DNA of 64,000 nt from Magicicada septendecula (lineage: Eukaryota > Arthropoda > Insecta > Hemiptera > Cicadidae), in NCBI GenBank assembly GCA_034769895.1, contig CM068367.1, positions 349,557,111-349,621,110 on the forward strand. Direction: 5' to 3'. The notes beneath the pieces are model-generated. The model was not told where the DNA came from and made no database searches. It saw nothing but the letters and a program-made list of their open reading frames with translations. Shown here one piece after another: positions 1-13,025 of the stretch; position 1 is the stretch's first letter; each line of letters begins with the position of its first letter. A program made the translations under genes and the position numbers.

Positions 1-894
1 CACCTTTTTCTAACTGTTATAGAAAATTGTGAAAAATTTGTTATAGATTAGATTTTCCAACACTGAAAAGCAGAAAAGAATGGTAACATCAAAGAGCTAT
101 GTTTGTGTACACATTTTATTGACACTGGCATACTTTCAAGAACTATGTTTAAAAATAGAAAACAAACACTTTAGCCAAAAAAATATTTTTGAAGTCATAA
201 AAAATTTTACTATGATAACAAAGCTCAATAAAAAACATTAACAAACTTGATATTGAAGTTACATGCAAGCTTACAATACCCAAGCTGGTATATTATTATT
301 TAACATTTTCTGTCTTTTACAATTCCGTGTTAAATGAAAACTGGAAAACAGTATATGCTAACACCACTACATGGTGCAACTCCAACTTTTAAGAAGACAC
401 TTGGGTAAAAATTCCAAAGGTTTTATTTTTTATTTTTACATATTTATGTATAGAATGAAATGATAGGGAAGTCACTGTGTGATATGAATCACACATTTTA
501 AGACTGCCATCTACTTATCTATTATAGTGATGTTACAGAATATAAAAATATAAACTCCCATAGAGTATACAGGACCCTCGAAACCCTATCAACCTGAACC
601 ATCAGCCAAACTTTTAGTGGCATATATACATTAGGTTGATATCATAATAGGAAGTGCCTTAAAAAAAATCTTCTTATCTATGTTCTGTGTAAATTTGCCC
701 CTCTACATACTCTTTATGTAGTAACAGTTGATTTTGCCATTGGTATTATGTTTTCTTATGTTGGTTAACCTGTTATATGCACAATGTGTTAAAATTTTTT
801 TAATTGAGTGGTAAGCTTAGAAAAAAGAATGGACACAAGATTAAGAACTCTAAAAGTCAAGACTAAAAAAACTTACTGATTATACTCTGTTCAT
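1..894. other. AT-rich stretch without a recognisable gene
   Basis: No reading frame of useful length, splice-bounded exon or known repeat was recognised here. It is AT-rich and may be intronic or intergenic. Confidence 0.4.
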
Positions 895-1083
895 AGGTAG
901 AAATCAACCAACTAATGCTGCCATCCTAAAATTACTATCCTACTATGAACTGGCTATTAGGAGAAATAATGAATCTAAGCGTGAAAGAAGCCGTAAGCAT
1001 GCAGATCCTCAATACTTTCATGTCATGGCATCCAATAAAACACAACAAAATCATGTGTTGTGTCAAAGAGATAAAACAAGTTG
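895..1083 (+). pseudogene. Short coding relic, possibly from a transposon
   Basis: After an acceptor-like ...ttcatag there is an open stretch of about 62 codons with a leucine/tyrosine-rich segment (KLLSYYELAIRRN) followed by a basic stretch and a DPQYFHVMAS segment. The YY-x-LAIRRN pattern recalls a segment of an arthropod MULE-like transposon protein known to me only from recall. No start codon and no flanking partner were seen. It could also be chance. Function is unknown. Confidence 0.25.
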
Positions 1084-2628
1084 ATGCAAGTTCAACCTAG
1101 CAAAGGTTCAAAAAAAATGTTATGATCATACACGATACTTTAATTTGCCTGTAAATATCATGAGCTTCATCAAACCTCTTTCTTGCCCTTGCCAAACCAA
1201 TTACTCAAAAATGTCTTCAGGATAGAATCCAGCATGTAAACAAGGCCCTAAATAATGTTATTTGGACTTATGTACCAAAGAAAAAACTTCTTTTTACTTG
1301 TAAAGTAAGGGCTTTGTGCACCACTAGATATGGTAATTAGCTACTAACCTAAAGTTTCCGATTTTGACCAGACACACAATCACATCACGGTGCATTGTTC
1401 AACCCCCACGTCACCTTAGGGAAATGAGTATATATGGTAATAAGGGGTAGCAAAACACAGTGCTGCCCATAGATCCAAACTTGTCAGTCTGCCCTGCACC
1501 TCATCAGCCATTCTGACAGTACAAATAAGAGGTGATTATTATTTATATGAAGACGGTAGTCACTGTATTCAAGAGTTCAAATCAAGTTAACAAAAAACGA
1601 AGTTTTAGATTTCCCTACAAGACCAATAATTTAATTTCAAAAGCAGAATGGATAAGGGGAGAGAGAAAGAGTGCGAGCGAGATGGAGGGAGAATGGGAAT
1701 TATAAATATATTTTAAAAAATAGGGAATCATATATAAATATTACTCTGTTCAAATGAAAAGTGTGTTGTTGGACAACACTGAACAAATATAATCACATTA
1801 ATTTCCAAATCTGCATTTTTTGTAATTTTTTTCTAAAAACTAATAAATATCTATGACCATTCTGCTACCTTTATAAAATTTTATATATTCTCAGCTATAT
1901 AGTGGTATGTTTTGTAAAAGTTTTGTGCAGGGAAGACTTAATGTATTTAAGGAAATATCCAGTTGCTTATGTAATACAACAGTGATAAACAATTACACAA
2001 GTGAAATAATTAAATGAAAAGTAGTAGCAATAGATTCTCTCTTCTTTCAAAAACTAAGTCGGACAGTAATACACTTGGTATTACACACAATAAAATTTAG
2101 CAACTTACCACAATATTTTACTTCAGGCTGACAGACTCATAATGTCAGAATTTTCAGTTCAAAACCCTGCATAATATTTTAAAGTATTTATATCTATATC
2201 CATACCCTGACATATTTTTGTCAATGATCCAAGAAAATTTATATACCACAGCTGTAAATTTCAGAAAGCTTTATTACACAATACGTGCAGTCACAGCAAC
2301 TTGGTAATTTATTCAACTACATTTGTTTGTGTTTATCTTGGTGCTGAGAAGAGACCTAATTTTTGACAGTCTAACACACTAAATTGATGCTCATAAAACT
2401 GTTTACTAAAAACACAAATGCTCAGTTGATGACACGTCCAAAAGTGGGGTCAGTACAACCAGTACACTACTAGATGAAAAGTTAAATGACCTCTTACATA
2501 ACATTACTGAATTATTTCAAAAATATAAATCATACAAAATTATTCACAACATTATTCCATTTTAATATTGTGTATGACAAGTAGACAATATCATTCACAA
2601 CTGACAGGAACCTTCCAGGCCACTTTAT
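1084..2628. other. Stretch without a convincing gene
   Basis: AT-rich DNA. On the minus strand around 1195-1140 a short stretch reads like a tetratricopeptide helix (GLARARKRFDEAHDIYRQ) but has stops just upstream and no clear splice sites, so no gene is called. Confidence 0.35.
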
Positions 2629-3170
2629 GATTGGTAATTCTGCAGCTGACACATTGTTGTTTGCTGATGACCAGGCTGCCGAACTTAAGACAGCAGCTTG
2701 CAGGTAGCTGTACACTCATTGCAAGGATTTTGGATTACAGATCTCCACACTGAAGACCAAGTTAATGGCTTTTCATGGAGCATGTCAGTAATTTTGAATA
2801 TCTGGGCTACAATGTATTTTATATTATAATGACATGATGAATAAGCTACATAAGTTTAACCACACATGTGAGACCACAAGCAGCCAAAATGAGATTTCTG
2901 AGGCACATGGCAGAATATACTCTTCAAGATCACAGAAGAAATGATATACGCCAGGAACTGAAAGTTATGAATATGCTAGATAGGATTGCCCAATATTGGT
3001 TAAAATAGTTGGAACATCTTAACCAAACAGATGTTTGCCACGTCCCTAAATAACTACTGAATTATAAGCTGAAAGGATGGAGAGGTTCTAAGAAGCACTG
3101 GAGTGACCAGGTGTAGTCTATCTGCTTGGGACTGGAACAGTCTTGGTTTAATCCTTCTTGAAGATGATTA
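2629..3170 (+). pseudogene. 3' end of a non-LTR retrotransposon reverse transcriptase (relic)
   Basis: Broken frames on the plus strand read ADTLLFADD (the catalytic Y/FADD box of LINE-type reverse transcriptases), then a segment like GLQIS..KTKLMAF, then FEYLGY. After several stops comes a typical LINE tail, MRFLRHMAEYTLQDHRRNDI..ELKV, followed by a proline/lysine-rich LNYKLKGWRGSKKHWSDQV. The order matches the palm and C-terminal tail of an arthropod non-LTR element. The 5' part is missing, as expected of a 5'-truncated insertion. The clade is not assignable by eye. Confidence 0.6.
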
Positions 3171-3185
3171 TTAATCCATTTTTAT

Positions 3186-3190
<5 letters not shown>

Positions 3191-3225
<35 letters not shown>
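3191..3225. repeat. (GT)n microsatellite
   Basis: Uninterrupted GT dinucleotide run just downstream of the LINE relic. Confidence 0.95.
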
Positions 3226-3226
<1 letters not shown>

Positions 3227-6200
3227 ACGCGTGTTTGTAACAGTTGTATATGAAAATACAACATTATTATTTCAAGTAACCCATCATTAATTTTTTATTG
3301 ATCTTCCATGATTGCATAGATGTAGACATACAACTAATGTGTTTTAATGTTACACAATGTAATTTTGAACAAATGTGTGTTCAAATTACATTTTCCATAC
3401 ATCCTACAAACAATAAAACACCCTGATAACACCCACATTACACATCCAAAACTACAAAGAATATAAATAATGAATAATAAATATTAACTTTTTAGTATGT
3501 AATTACCTAACTGCTTAATTGTGTTCAGTTGCATGGCCAAGATTTTTTATGGGGAATATCGATAATGATTGGTGGGGAAGTGATTGTACTGTAAAATGAC
3601 AACACAGTCTATTATGCTCCTGTAATGAAGCCTTTCACTTCACTTACAATCAAAAATGTCTTGTATGACGTTTCACTCATATTACAATAAGTATCCTCAG
3701 GTCTACGCGACTATAATATGGTGTATATGTCTGAATGGTTGGATTATAGAGCTAAGCACTGATAAAGTCACTCTGCCCTGACATACGCATGCTTTTCCAA
3801 ACCATTAACCAATGTGTTACTTGAACACTCACTCTGTCATTGTACATTTCAGAACAGTTAGTAATCAAGTAACAGCCTTGCTGATTACATTACTCAAACT
3901 TCTAAATGTACTCTGCTTTCTAAAATAAAAATGTTCTCTACACTTTACCTATAGACCCCACTGGGGCCTACTCATCAGTGGGGGAATAGACCACTGACCA
4001 CTGATTGTATTCTATGGATGTTTTTTGAATGATTACTTCTTTTCTCATAAGAATACTTCAAATATGTATCAGCCCCCCCCCCACATCCTAACACACACAA
4101 AATTTTACTGTTTACTGATTTCTGGCACTGCATACTCTACCCATAGTGCCTATAGTACATACTCCTATCTAACTTACATGAACTTGTATGATACTTATAA
4201 TTCTAAAATTTCTAATTCTCTCTCAATTTTGTCCCTACTGATCTGGTACAACTTTGATTACTTAGTTTCTACGAGGTCAAAAAACTTTCTAATTTGTGTT
4301 AACTTTATTTTCAAGCACAACATCTGTTCTTATCATTTTGCTCATCTGTACTATGGCATGAAACTTCTTAATATAAAGTATTAAGCAATTTTCCCTTTTT
4401 TCACCTAGACTGAATACTGCTAGATAACAACTGTTGCACTCGTATACAGACTGACAAATTTAAAATGAGAGATCTTAGTCATCTTTTCTATATCAAATGT
4501 GACAATTGCATACTCGTGAGTAACACGCTAGCTTCTGCAATCCACTTTTCAAACGTTTTGTAAAGCTCCGAGAATAAATAAAGAATAAAACAATTAGGTA
4601 ACACACATACAATTATGCCAGCACACTTTGGAAAGAGAGCAATGTAATCTTGTGATGAATTAACATTGAGCTGTTTCAGTCTTATCAAAAGCCCTGATTC
4701 ATAGATTATCCTAAGTAGGAGTAGAGGAAAACATTATGAAAGTGCCTGAAACATTCAGAATCCACAAAGAAAATGTACCCCACCCTTTTTACAAAATCTT
4801 TTAGTACCCTCTGACTTTTTTTGTAAAGTGAAGACACTACAAGGCATGAAACATTTAGACAGTATTAAGTGATGTCTATTGAAGCTGACCTCAATCTAAA
4901 GGCACGTCAACAACTTAACCACCCTATCAGCAGTACTTCTGTGCAAACATTTAACTTTTCCATGTGACAAAATGAAAATTATATTAAAGAAAGCTTTTAA
5001 CTGTCTTAAGTTTTTTATCCTTACCCTAAGAGGACACTGAACTGTTGAAAATTCTTCTGTATGTTCTAGCAACGCAGAATATATATCGCCTTTGCTTAAT
5101 CTTCATTAATGTAACAACTTTTATTTATATCTTCAAATATGGTATAGAGATTTTAGTCTATACAGTTTACTTTATCCACTCTTCTGTGTTCTATACATTT
5201 AGTACACAAGTCTTTTTAAATACATTTCAGCGATTTATCTCCATAGTAAATTTTGTACAGTTCTATGTACTTCAATACTTACACAGACCACCTCTCTAAC
5301 TTTCAGAGACCAATCATTGTAGTCTTTTGTTTTCCAATCTATCAACCTTCACAACTAACAAAATGTCCTGTCTATCTCTCTTTTTCTTTCCCAATCCTTT
5401 TTATTTAATTTTCTGAATTCTGTAAAATGAAATACTTTATTCTTTTGTTTTCTCAAAATAAATTTAATTGTTTTCCTGCCTATCCTGTCGGTCCTTCTTG
5501 ATAATCTTTTTGTTCTCTGAGCAAAAATAAGTTATTGTACCATTCCCATGTTCACATATTTCTGACTCTCATGTTATTGCCCCTAACATTATCTGACATA
5601 TATTTATGGCATATCTTCTCCAGTGGTTTTGTTATTATTTTGCCCTGTGCAATACCCATTTCTCCATATTTATTCTCAGACTAATCTACCCTTTCCTGGA
5701 TGGACTGAGTAATCACATCAATTTCTGTATCTTCATTATGCATATGCAACTCTCTATCTTACTACACATACCAAATCTCACGTTTGAAAGACACATTCCA
5801 TCCATCTTAATTTGTGTGTGTATGTGTGTGTGGGTGGGGGGCATGGTGACTCCAAGCAAGGTAATAAAACATAATAGAAAGAAGAGAAATTTCTGGATCA
5901 CTTGAATATCTTTTCTGACTTTCTGTAACATGGCTCGATAAACTGTTGCAGAAGCAAGTTACACCATATGCTGAAAATCCCAAGTATGCCTAATACTGTA
6001 CTTTCAGAAGATCAGGTGCAAAAACCACAGTTAGTAGTTATCAAATATTAAAAGCACCCTTCAATATGAAATATGTGTGACACAACAGTGTTACAGCAAG
6101 AATACATGTAGTCATAACACTGACCAGTTTGTCATTCTATAATGTGTGCAACACGGAAAAATTGACCTTATTGCAGTAATGGGGAATGGATGGACTCGCA

Positions 6201-6408
6201 CAGTAGCTGTCAATTTAGTATTGTGGTCAGACAGTTCACAAATATTTGGAATTAATGTTGTGTATAATGCATACACATAATCATTATATTTCTTAAGAAG
6301 ATTACTGAATATCATATAACATGAATTAAGATTTAAAAACGCCTGTGATTGTTTAGCATATTTTGAATTTTTGTCCGTCACTGTAAAAATGATTTACTGT
6401 TAAATTTT
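3226..6408. other. Long stretch without a recognisable gene
   Basis: AT-rich; the plus strand is pyrimidine-rich from about 5.0 to 5.9 kb with short random-looking frames of low-complexity composition (for example 4025-4384). No domain, splice pair or terminal repeat was recognised. Confidence 0.4.
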
Positions 6409-6726
6409 TACAGGAGAGCGATTGACAGTTGTCTGCTAGCGAGTGGGAAAGTGGTGTTTAGTTCTGATTGGCCGAAACTCTACTGTACAGCACTGTCAAC
6501 TCGTACTTGTTGTTCTGCTGTTTAAGCTTTACCACGTGTGCATATTAAATTAAATATTAGTGCATTTACTTTGGTTTGATGTGATTGAAATTTAACAGTT
6601 TTATAATTTACAATATTGCCATATTTTAGTGCATGATGTATGATGTAGTGATATTTTTTTAATTTAGTAATTATTAGTCTAATATTCAGAAGTAATTTTA
6701 TAAAAATCAAACAGGGGCCAATTTAT

Positions 6727-7870
6727 ATGAATAAAGTTTTAGAACGTACAGCTGCTCCATGCGAAGTAGGGAAGAAGCTGATAGCACATATAAGAAAAGA
6801 GAAAGATGATCTTCTCACTGATTTTAATGATAGAGAGCCCAAGTTTCAAACCCCTAATAAAAAAAGAAATATAGACAAAAGAGTTACAAAATTAGATTAT
6901 TTCCAAGAAAAAGCAAGTCGACAGCACATTTATAGCACCTTTGTAGAAAAAAGCACCCAACGATAAATAAATTTCACAATTCATTGGCAGCAGCTGGTCT
7001 TTCTACCAGTAGTCAATCATCATTAGAAAAGTAATGCAAAATATCGGTTTTGAATTTACAAACATTTCGTGTAGAACAGTTACAATGGAAAATGAAAGTG
7101 TAGTCCCTGTATGTTGTAGATTTCTACGAGAAATTCAAACTAAATCTATTGAACATATAGTCTGGTTAGATCAAAATGGGTAAATTTAAGTCACAGTTTA
7201 CGAAAAGGTTGGAGAAATAATACTGTGGAAGGAACAATGAAAGTACCTTTAGGAGGAGGGGGTATATCATTGTACATGCTGGAACATCCAAAGGTTTCAT
7301 ACCTAACTGTTTTTATTCCTTTAAATCAAAGAAAATGAGTAACTTTCACAAAGAAATGAACTTGGAAATTTTACCAAGTGGTTCACAGGCTCGTTATTAA
7401 AAAACCTCACAGGGCCGTCAACTATGTAATGAATAATGCCCTGTATCACTCAGTTACATACAACACAGCACCGACATTGGCTACATGTACTTTGGCTACA
7501 TAGTATTCACTGGCTTCACCAACATAACATTTCTACCACTGTTAGCATGAAAAAGCAGAGCTGTTGGAACTGGTATCAGGTTGTAAACCTAGATTCCCAG
7601 AGTACATAAATGACAAATTAGCAGAAGAACATGGTCAAAAAGGTAATAAGATTTCCACCTTATCACTGTCATTTTAACCCCAATGAGTTAATTTGGGCAC
7701 ATTAAAGGATTATTTAGCAAGAAATAATAAGACTTTTACAGGAACAGAAGTAGAAAAATTTATATGTGAGATGTTACTGCAGACAACTGGCAAAAAGTAC
7801 TGATCCACACAAAGAAAGTAACTGATGAAGCATAGAGCAACGAAGGAATATTACAAGATGCCACAGAATA
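6727..7870 (+). pseudogene. Decayed DD82E-type transposase
   Basis: An intact start gives 79 codons (to 6966) with a basic N-terminal region; after that the frame is broken repeatedly. Recognisable blocks follow in family order: VWLDQNG, holding the first catalytic Asp (about 7155); NTVEGTMKVPLGGGG; a block matching IIVHAG; VMNNALYHS around 7432, where the second catalytic Asp is replaced by Asn; and FPPYHCHFNPNELIW, with the catalytic Glu at 7685. The two positions lie about 83-84 residues apart. It cannot make active enzyme. The related copy at 15.4-16.6 kb shows the same block order. Confidence 0.7.
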
Positions 7871-8725
7871 ACTGATACTAAATTTGAGCACAGAATCCAG
7901 TGACTCTGGTAGCATTAGTGGCGTAACACTTTAGATTAATGGCATAGGTGGAAAATTACAGACAGTTAATAATAATTTTATTTTTACTTTTGGTTTTGTG
8001 GTAAAAGTAACAAAAACAAAACAGTGACGAATATTTTGCTGTCTTATATTTTTTATTATTGTTAATTCTATTTAATTTACATATACAGTAGAGTCTCGTT
8101 TATCCGACCTTCGCTTATCCGACATTCCGTACTATCCGACATCCTACCGCAAAAAAAAAAACTCATTAATCAGCAACAAGAACTGCAAATTGTGAGCGTG
8201 AGCGTAGTCTATTTTTTGTTGCTCCCGACTCTGCCGCAGCTAATTAGTTACCCCGACTGTACAGTCTACACCAGCATTTCCCAAAAGGTGGTCCGCAGAC
8301 CCCTGGGGGTCCACGAGGAGTTTGCAGGGGGTCTGCGGAGAACTGGTAAAAATATTTATGTAAGAAAATTTTTATAACTTATATTCGATTTAGTCTACTT
8401 TCTTTTTATTTTGATACAAAATAATTAATGGTAACCATTAAAAAAATTAAATTATGCCAGATTAATCTGTACGTAGAGTAGTTACAGTAGGCCTAAGGAA
8501 GTAAGTAGCACAAGTAACTAGTCGAGTCGAGCTTAGAGGTGTGGTGCGATTGTTGATGTTGGCAGGTCGGCTACAGTAGGGGAACGCACATGCGTGCGCT
8601 TTCCCTCCAGCGCCACAGCTCTTCACGCCATCTCAGTAACAGTCGACAACCCATAGTTGAGTTTACATTCGTGCAGTGAAGACGTGGCATTTTTCTGTAT
8701 TTCCTGCGTGATTTGAGAACAAAGT

Positions 8726-10675
8726 ATGGATCGTTGGTTAAAAAGTGGATGTTTTAAACGTAAAAGGACAATAAGTGATGTTGATGTAGAAGAAGAACAG
8801 ACTTCATCTTACGATGATATTGAGCCTACAAATGAAGTTCCACTTCTAAAGTTTCTAACCTTAACCCTAACGTTAACAGTGTGCCGACAACAGTGAGTTC
8901 TGGTTCAAAAATTAGAAAGTATGACAGTGAATATTTGCATTTAGGCTTTACATATATCGGATCTGATAATAAGCCGAGGCCTCAATGTGTTATTTGCCTG
9001 CAAGTTTTGTCCAACGAGGGTATGAAACCCACAAAATTGCGCCGCCATCTGGACACCAAACATCCTGAATGTAAAAGTAAGTCAGCAGAGTTTTTTAAAC
9101 TTAAGCTAGTTGAGTTAAAAAAATCTCGAAATGTTATGACACAAACGAGCTTGAATATTAATGAAAATGCAACCTTAGCTTCTTACCAAGTTTCTGAGCT
9201 TATTGCCAACTCTGGCAAGGCACACACAATTGGAGAGGAACTAATTCTGCCTGCTGCAGTAAAAATGTGTCAAATAATGCTTGGGGAATCAGCAGCTAAA
9301 ACAATTGGTACAATTCCCTTATCAAATAACATGATTCAAAGGAGAATTTCAGATATGTCAGAAAATATTCAGGAAAATATGTTCTTAAAGTTATGTATGA
9401 GCGATATGTTCGCTTTACAAATAGACGAAAGCACTGACATAACCAACAAATCCACTATGCTCGTTTTTGTTCGATTTATTTATGAGTTTCAGTTGTATGA
9501 AGATTTTTTATTTTCCTGTGAATTGATGAAAACAACAGGAGAGGTCATTTTCAATGCCATTGATCAGTTTTTTTCCAAACATGGCATTAGCTGGGAAGAA
9601 TGTGTTGGTCTTACTACTGATGGTGCTGGGTCAATGTCTGGCTATAAAACGGGACTATTCGGTCAGATGAAGACCATAGCACCACATGTTAAGTGGACTC
9701 ATTGTTGTATTCATAGGGAGGCTCTGGTGGCAAAAAATATGCCTGATATGCTTCAAAATACTTTTGAAAAAAACTTGTTAAGATTATAAATTTCATAAAA
9801 ACAAGACCTCTTCAATCCAGGCTTTTCGAGGCCCTATGCAAGGATATACAGAGTGAACATGTTCAGCTTCTGTTGCATACCGAGATACGATGGCTCTCCG
9901 GGGCAAGATTCTTAAGAGATTTTTTGAGCTAAGAGATGAAGTTCAGATATTCCTTTTAGAAACAAAATTTTCAAATTCACTTAGTGATATTTCTTGGCTT
10001 TGCATAGTGGCTTATTTAACAGATATTTTTGAGCATTTAAATGTGCTGAATTTGAGTTTGCAAGGAAATTACTTAGACTTATATATCTTCAGAGCTGAAG
10101 ATAAGATTGAAGCAACCATTAAGAAGTTTGAAGTATGGGCCAAACGAGTTGAAAAGAATTCGTTTACAAACTTCCCAACTCTACAACAGTTTTTGGAATC
10201 TAGTTGTGAGAAATTACCTGAACAAGTGAAAATTGAATTATCAGTGCATCTCAACACCTTGGCAGGCAGACTGAGAGAGTATTTTCCTGCACCAGATCTT
10301 AAAAACAATTGGATTAGAAATCCATTCACCACCAAAATTGAAGACCTAAATTTGACCGAAGAAGAGGAAGATCAACTTATTGATTTGTCAAGCAATGGAA
10401 CGTTGAAAACTGTTTTTAATACTGAAAAAATAATAGAATTCTGGCTGACTGTACTACGGGACCAGAAGAAATTAGCTCTGAAGGCATTAAAACATTTAGT
10501 TCCATTTTGCACAACCTACACATGTGAGCAGGCTTTCTCAACGCTCTGTTTCATGAAAAATAAATATAGAAATCGGCTCAACGTTCATGATGATTTCCAT
10601 GTAAATATCTCCAGAATGCGGCCCAATATTGAAGAAATTTTGAGTAAAAAAGATAGATTTCACCGTTCACACTGA
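8726..10675 (+). pseudogene. hAT transposase, BED finger plus RNase H-like core plus dimerisation domain, frameshifted
   Basis: The likely start is the ATG at 8726 (MDRWLKSGCFKRKR), a typical N-terminus of the ZBED5/FAM200/SCAND3 class. A frameshift near 8850 passes into the frame open from 8881 to 9789. There a BED zinc finger (CVIC...HLDTKH, residues about 38-60 of that frame) is followed by the DDE-type core with QIDESTDITNKS and LTTDGAGSMSGY. Two more shifts near 9785 and 9898 lead to the frame ending at 10675. That frame ends in the hAT C-terminal dimerisation motif (CEQAFSTLCFMKNKYRNRL). All domains are present and in order, so the copy is broken only by three small shifts and is not expected to be active. 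Confidence 0.85.
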
Positions 10676-10790
10676 ACAGTTGTTACATGTACATAGTGAT
10701 TATTTCAATACTGAGACTTATCATCACTAAAATGTATGCTAGCTTTTTAAATATTGAATGCTTAGTTACAAAGTATTAATTGTCCAAGTG

Positions 10791-10901
10791 AACAAGTGAA
10801 AACTGAATTATCAGTGCATCTCAACACCTTGGCAGGCAGACTGAGAGAGTATTTTCCTGCACCAGATCTTAAAAACAGTTGGATTAGAAATCCATTCACC
10901 A
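10791..10901 (+). repeat. 111-bp direct duplication of transposase coding sequence
   Basis: Positions 10791-10901 repeat 10221-10331 (inside the hAT transposase) with about two mismatches. The copy lies after the stop codon, in the 3' untranslated part of the element. Confidence 0.9.
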
Positions 10902-11468
10902 GCTGATGCGCATTTTTCAGAAAATGCGTATGGGTATTTCCTAAGTACTGAGTAATTGCAAAGTGTTCTAGGACTAGGAGAACTGTGTGTTCATTTCAAG
11001 TTTAGTTATATGACATAAGTTTTTTTAAATTGAAGAAAGTGTTTCTTGGGATTCCAACTGTATTTGTAATCTTGTACAATAAAAGCAATTTAAGAAATAT
11101 TGGTAGTTATTTTATCTCCAGAAATTTTGCTTCAGTTAGGCGTTAGGTCGTTACGACACACTGAATTAGCAAAAATTATATTATATACTATATTATAATT
11201 ATAATTCACTTGGGGGTCCATGACTGACTAGTATTTGGGTTGGGGGTCCATGACTGACTGGTATTTGGGAATCGCTGGTCTACACTATGACTCATGTGTC
11301 TGTCATTCGCCCCACCCTCATTCACTCACTGTCACAACTCACTACTCAGTGCAGTGCAGTTTATCATTGTATGAGGATCGGTTTATCATCTGTTACATGT
11401 ATATGTGTCTGTGTGTGTTAATTTGACAAACGTTGTTGTGTTGTTTAAAAGTTGAAATTTACGCAAGT

Positions 11469-13025
11469 ATGGCGACGAAAAGAAAGAAAGTTGTTGTATC
11501 GATGGAACAAAAATTTGAGGCAATCAAGAGACTGGACAAGGGAGAGACAATGCAGAAGGTAGCTGACGACTTTGGCGTTGGACGAGTAACAGTAGGAGAC
11601 TGGAAAAAACGAATAGAAATAGAAAAATGGTGTGCATAAAGAGTTACGGAGGGTGCATTAAAAGAAAGAAAAACTATAAAAAATGTGACTATGAAAAAGC
11701 TAGTGAAGCTTTGTATGTTTGGTTTACACAGTTCAGGGACAAAGGTGTGCCTATTTCAGGGCCTATTTTGTACCAAAAGGCGTTGCATTTTCGTAATGAA
11801 TTCAATGAAGGGGACCCAGATTTCACAGCAAGTGTTGGTTGGCTCGACCGATGGAAGAAACGCTACGGTATCCATCAGTTAAGTGTTTGTGGTAAAAAAC
11901 TATCATCCAATTTTGAAGAAATGGAAGCATTCAAGAAAAGATTTCAGGAACTTATTGAAACTGAAAGCCTAACGGGTGATCAGATATTTAACTGTGATGA
12001 GTCAGGCCTTAATTACAAAATGTTACCTAGTAAGAGTCTTGCAGCCAGAACTGAAGCGGCAGCCCCTGGCTACAAGCGTAGTAAGGAAAGGCTGACAATT
12101 TTAGCATGCAGCAATGCTACAGCAAACCTCAAAATGGACCTTGCAATGATAGGAAAGTCCAAAAATCCTAGAGCCTTTAAAACAGTTTCAAAAAACGCTC
12201 TTCCTGTAAAATACTACAGTCAGAAAAGCGCATGGATGAGCAGTGAAATTTTCAAAGACTGGTTTTTTAAGGAATTCATTCCTTCAACAGAGAAGTTTTT
12301 GAAAGAAAATAATTTACCCAGAAAAGCAGTTTTGTTAGTAGATAATGCTCCAACGCACCCTGATGCAGAGGAGCTTCAAGATGGTGACATTAAGGCAATG
12401 TTTCTGCCTCCCCAATGTAACAGCCATATGCAAACCTATGGATAAGGGCGTTTTGGAAACGCTAAAAAGGAACTATCGCAGGAAGCTACTGTCTATAGTG
12501 ATAGAAGAAATTGAAGAAGGACAAGACATGATTGAAAAATTGAAATGCATCAATGTAAAGGATGTTGCTTACTGGGTTGCAAGGGCCTGGGCTGACGTAA
12601 GGGCTCCAACAATTGCCAAATCATGGAAGAAGCTGCTAGGCGATGATGAAAGTATGGAAACGGAAAGCACAGATAAAACCAAAGAAACCATTCTACCTTT
12701 AGTGCAACGTATCCCTGGATGTGAGGATGCAGCTTTGCAAGAAATCGAAAGTTGGATGAAGGATGACGATCAGTATGTAACTGATAGAGAAATTTTCGCT
12801 CATGTCAATTGCGATGACAACGAAATTGAAGATCAAGATCAAGCATCAACTGTTGAGCCTCCAACAATTTCACATAACAACGGAGTTAAGGCTCTAGAAA
12901 CTGTAATTAAATACATTGAGCAACAAGAAGAAGCTACAGGAATCGATGCTGCAAAGATGGCGATACTTGGCAGCGAACAAATGGCATTCGTCAGGAAAGC
13001 AGACTACGATCAAAAATTTCTTTAA
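11469..13025 (+). pseudogene. Tigger transposase (CENP-B-type DNA binding, DDE), two frameshifts
   Basis: Starts at the ATG at 11469 (MATKRKKVVVSMEQK) with an N-terminal helix-turn-helix (AIKRLDKGETMQKVADDFGV). A frameshift near 11630 passes into the frame 11627-12445, which holds the CENP-B second helix-turn-helix (SGPILYQKALHF...GWLDRWKKRYGI) and the first two catalytic Asp (FNCDESGLN, LLVDNAPTHP). A second shift near 12415 leads to the frame ending at 13025, with the third Asp in CKPMDKGVLETLKRNYRRK. The second and third Asp are about 32 residues apart, a normal Tigger spacing. All catalytic residues are kept and only two single-base-type lesions separate this copy from an open frame, so the family may have been active recently. 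Confidence 0.88.

Larger units (their letters stand above)
8272..11277 (+). mobile_element. hAT transposon (ZBED5/SCAND3-like) with 8-bp target duplication
   Basis: The termini are CAGCATTTCCCAAA at 8272 and, inverted, CAGCGATTCCCAAA at 11277. Both are flanked by the perfect 8-bp duplication GTCTACAC (8264-8271 and 11278-11285), the hAT hallmark. A subterminal hairpin (GTCCGCAGACCCC...GGGGTCTGCGGA, about 8291-8340) lies at the left, and a tandem copy of the right subterminal GGGTCCATGACTGACT unit lies near 11213-11270. It carries a broken transposase and an internal 111-bp duplication. It inserted into the Tigger and is the youngest layer of this nest. Confidence 0.93.

Noticed and set aside
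4025..4384. 119-codon plus-strand frame
   Set aside because: Low-complexity composition, no known motif, no coding bias against the AT-rich background; long AT/pyrimidine-rich stretches give such frames by chance.
8855..8876. TTAACCCTAACG telomere-like motif
   Set aside because: A single short match inside the hAT transposase at its first frameshift; insects normally use TTAGG, and there is no array.
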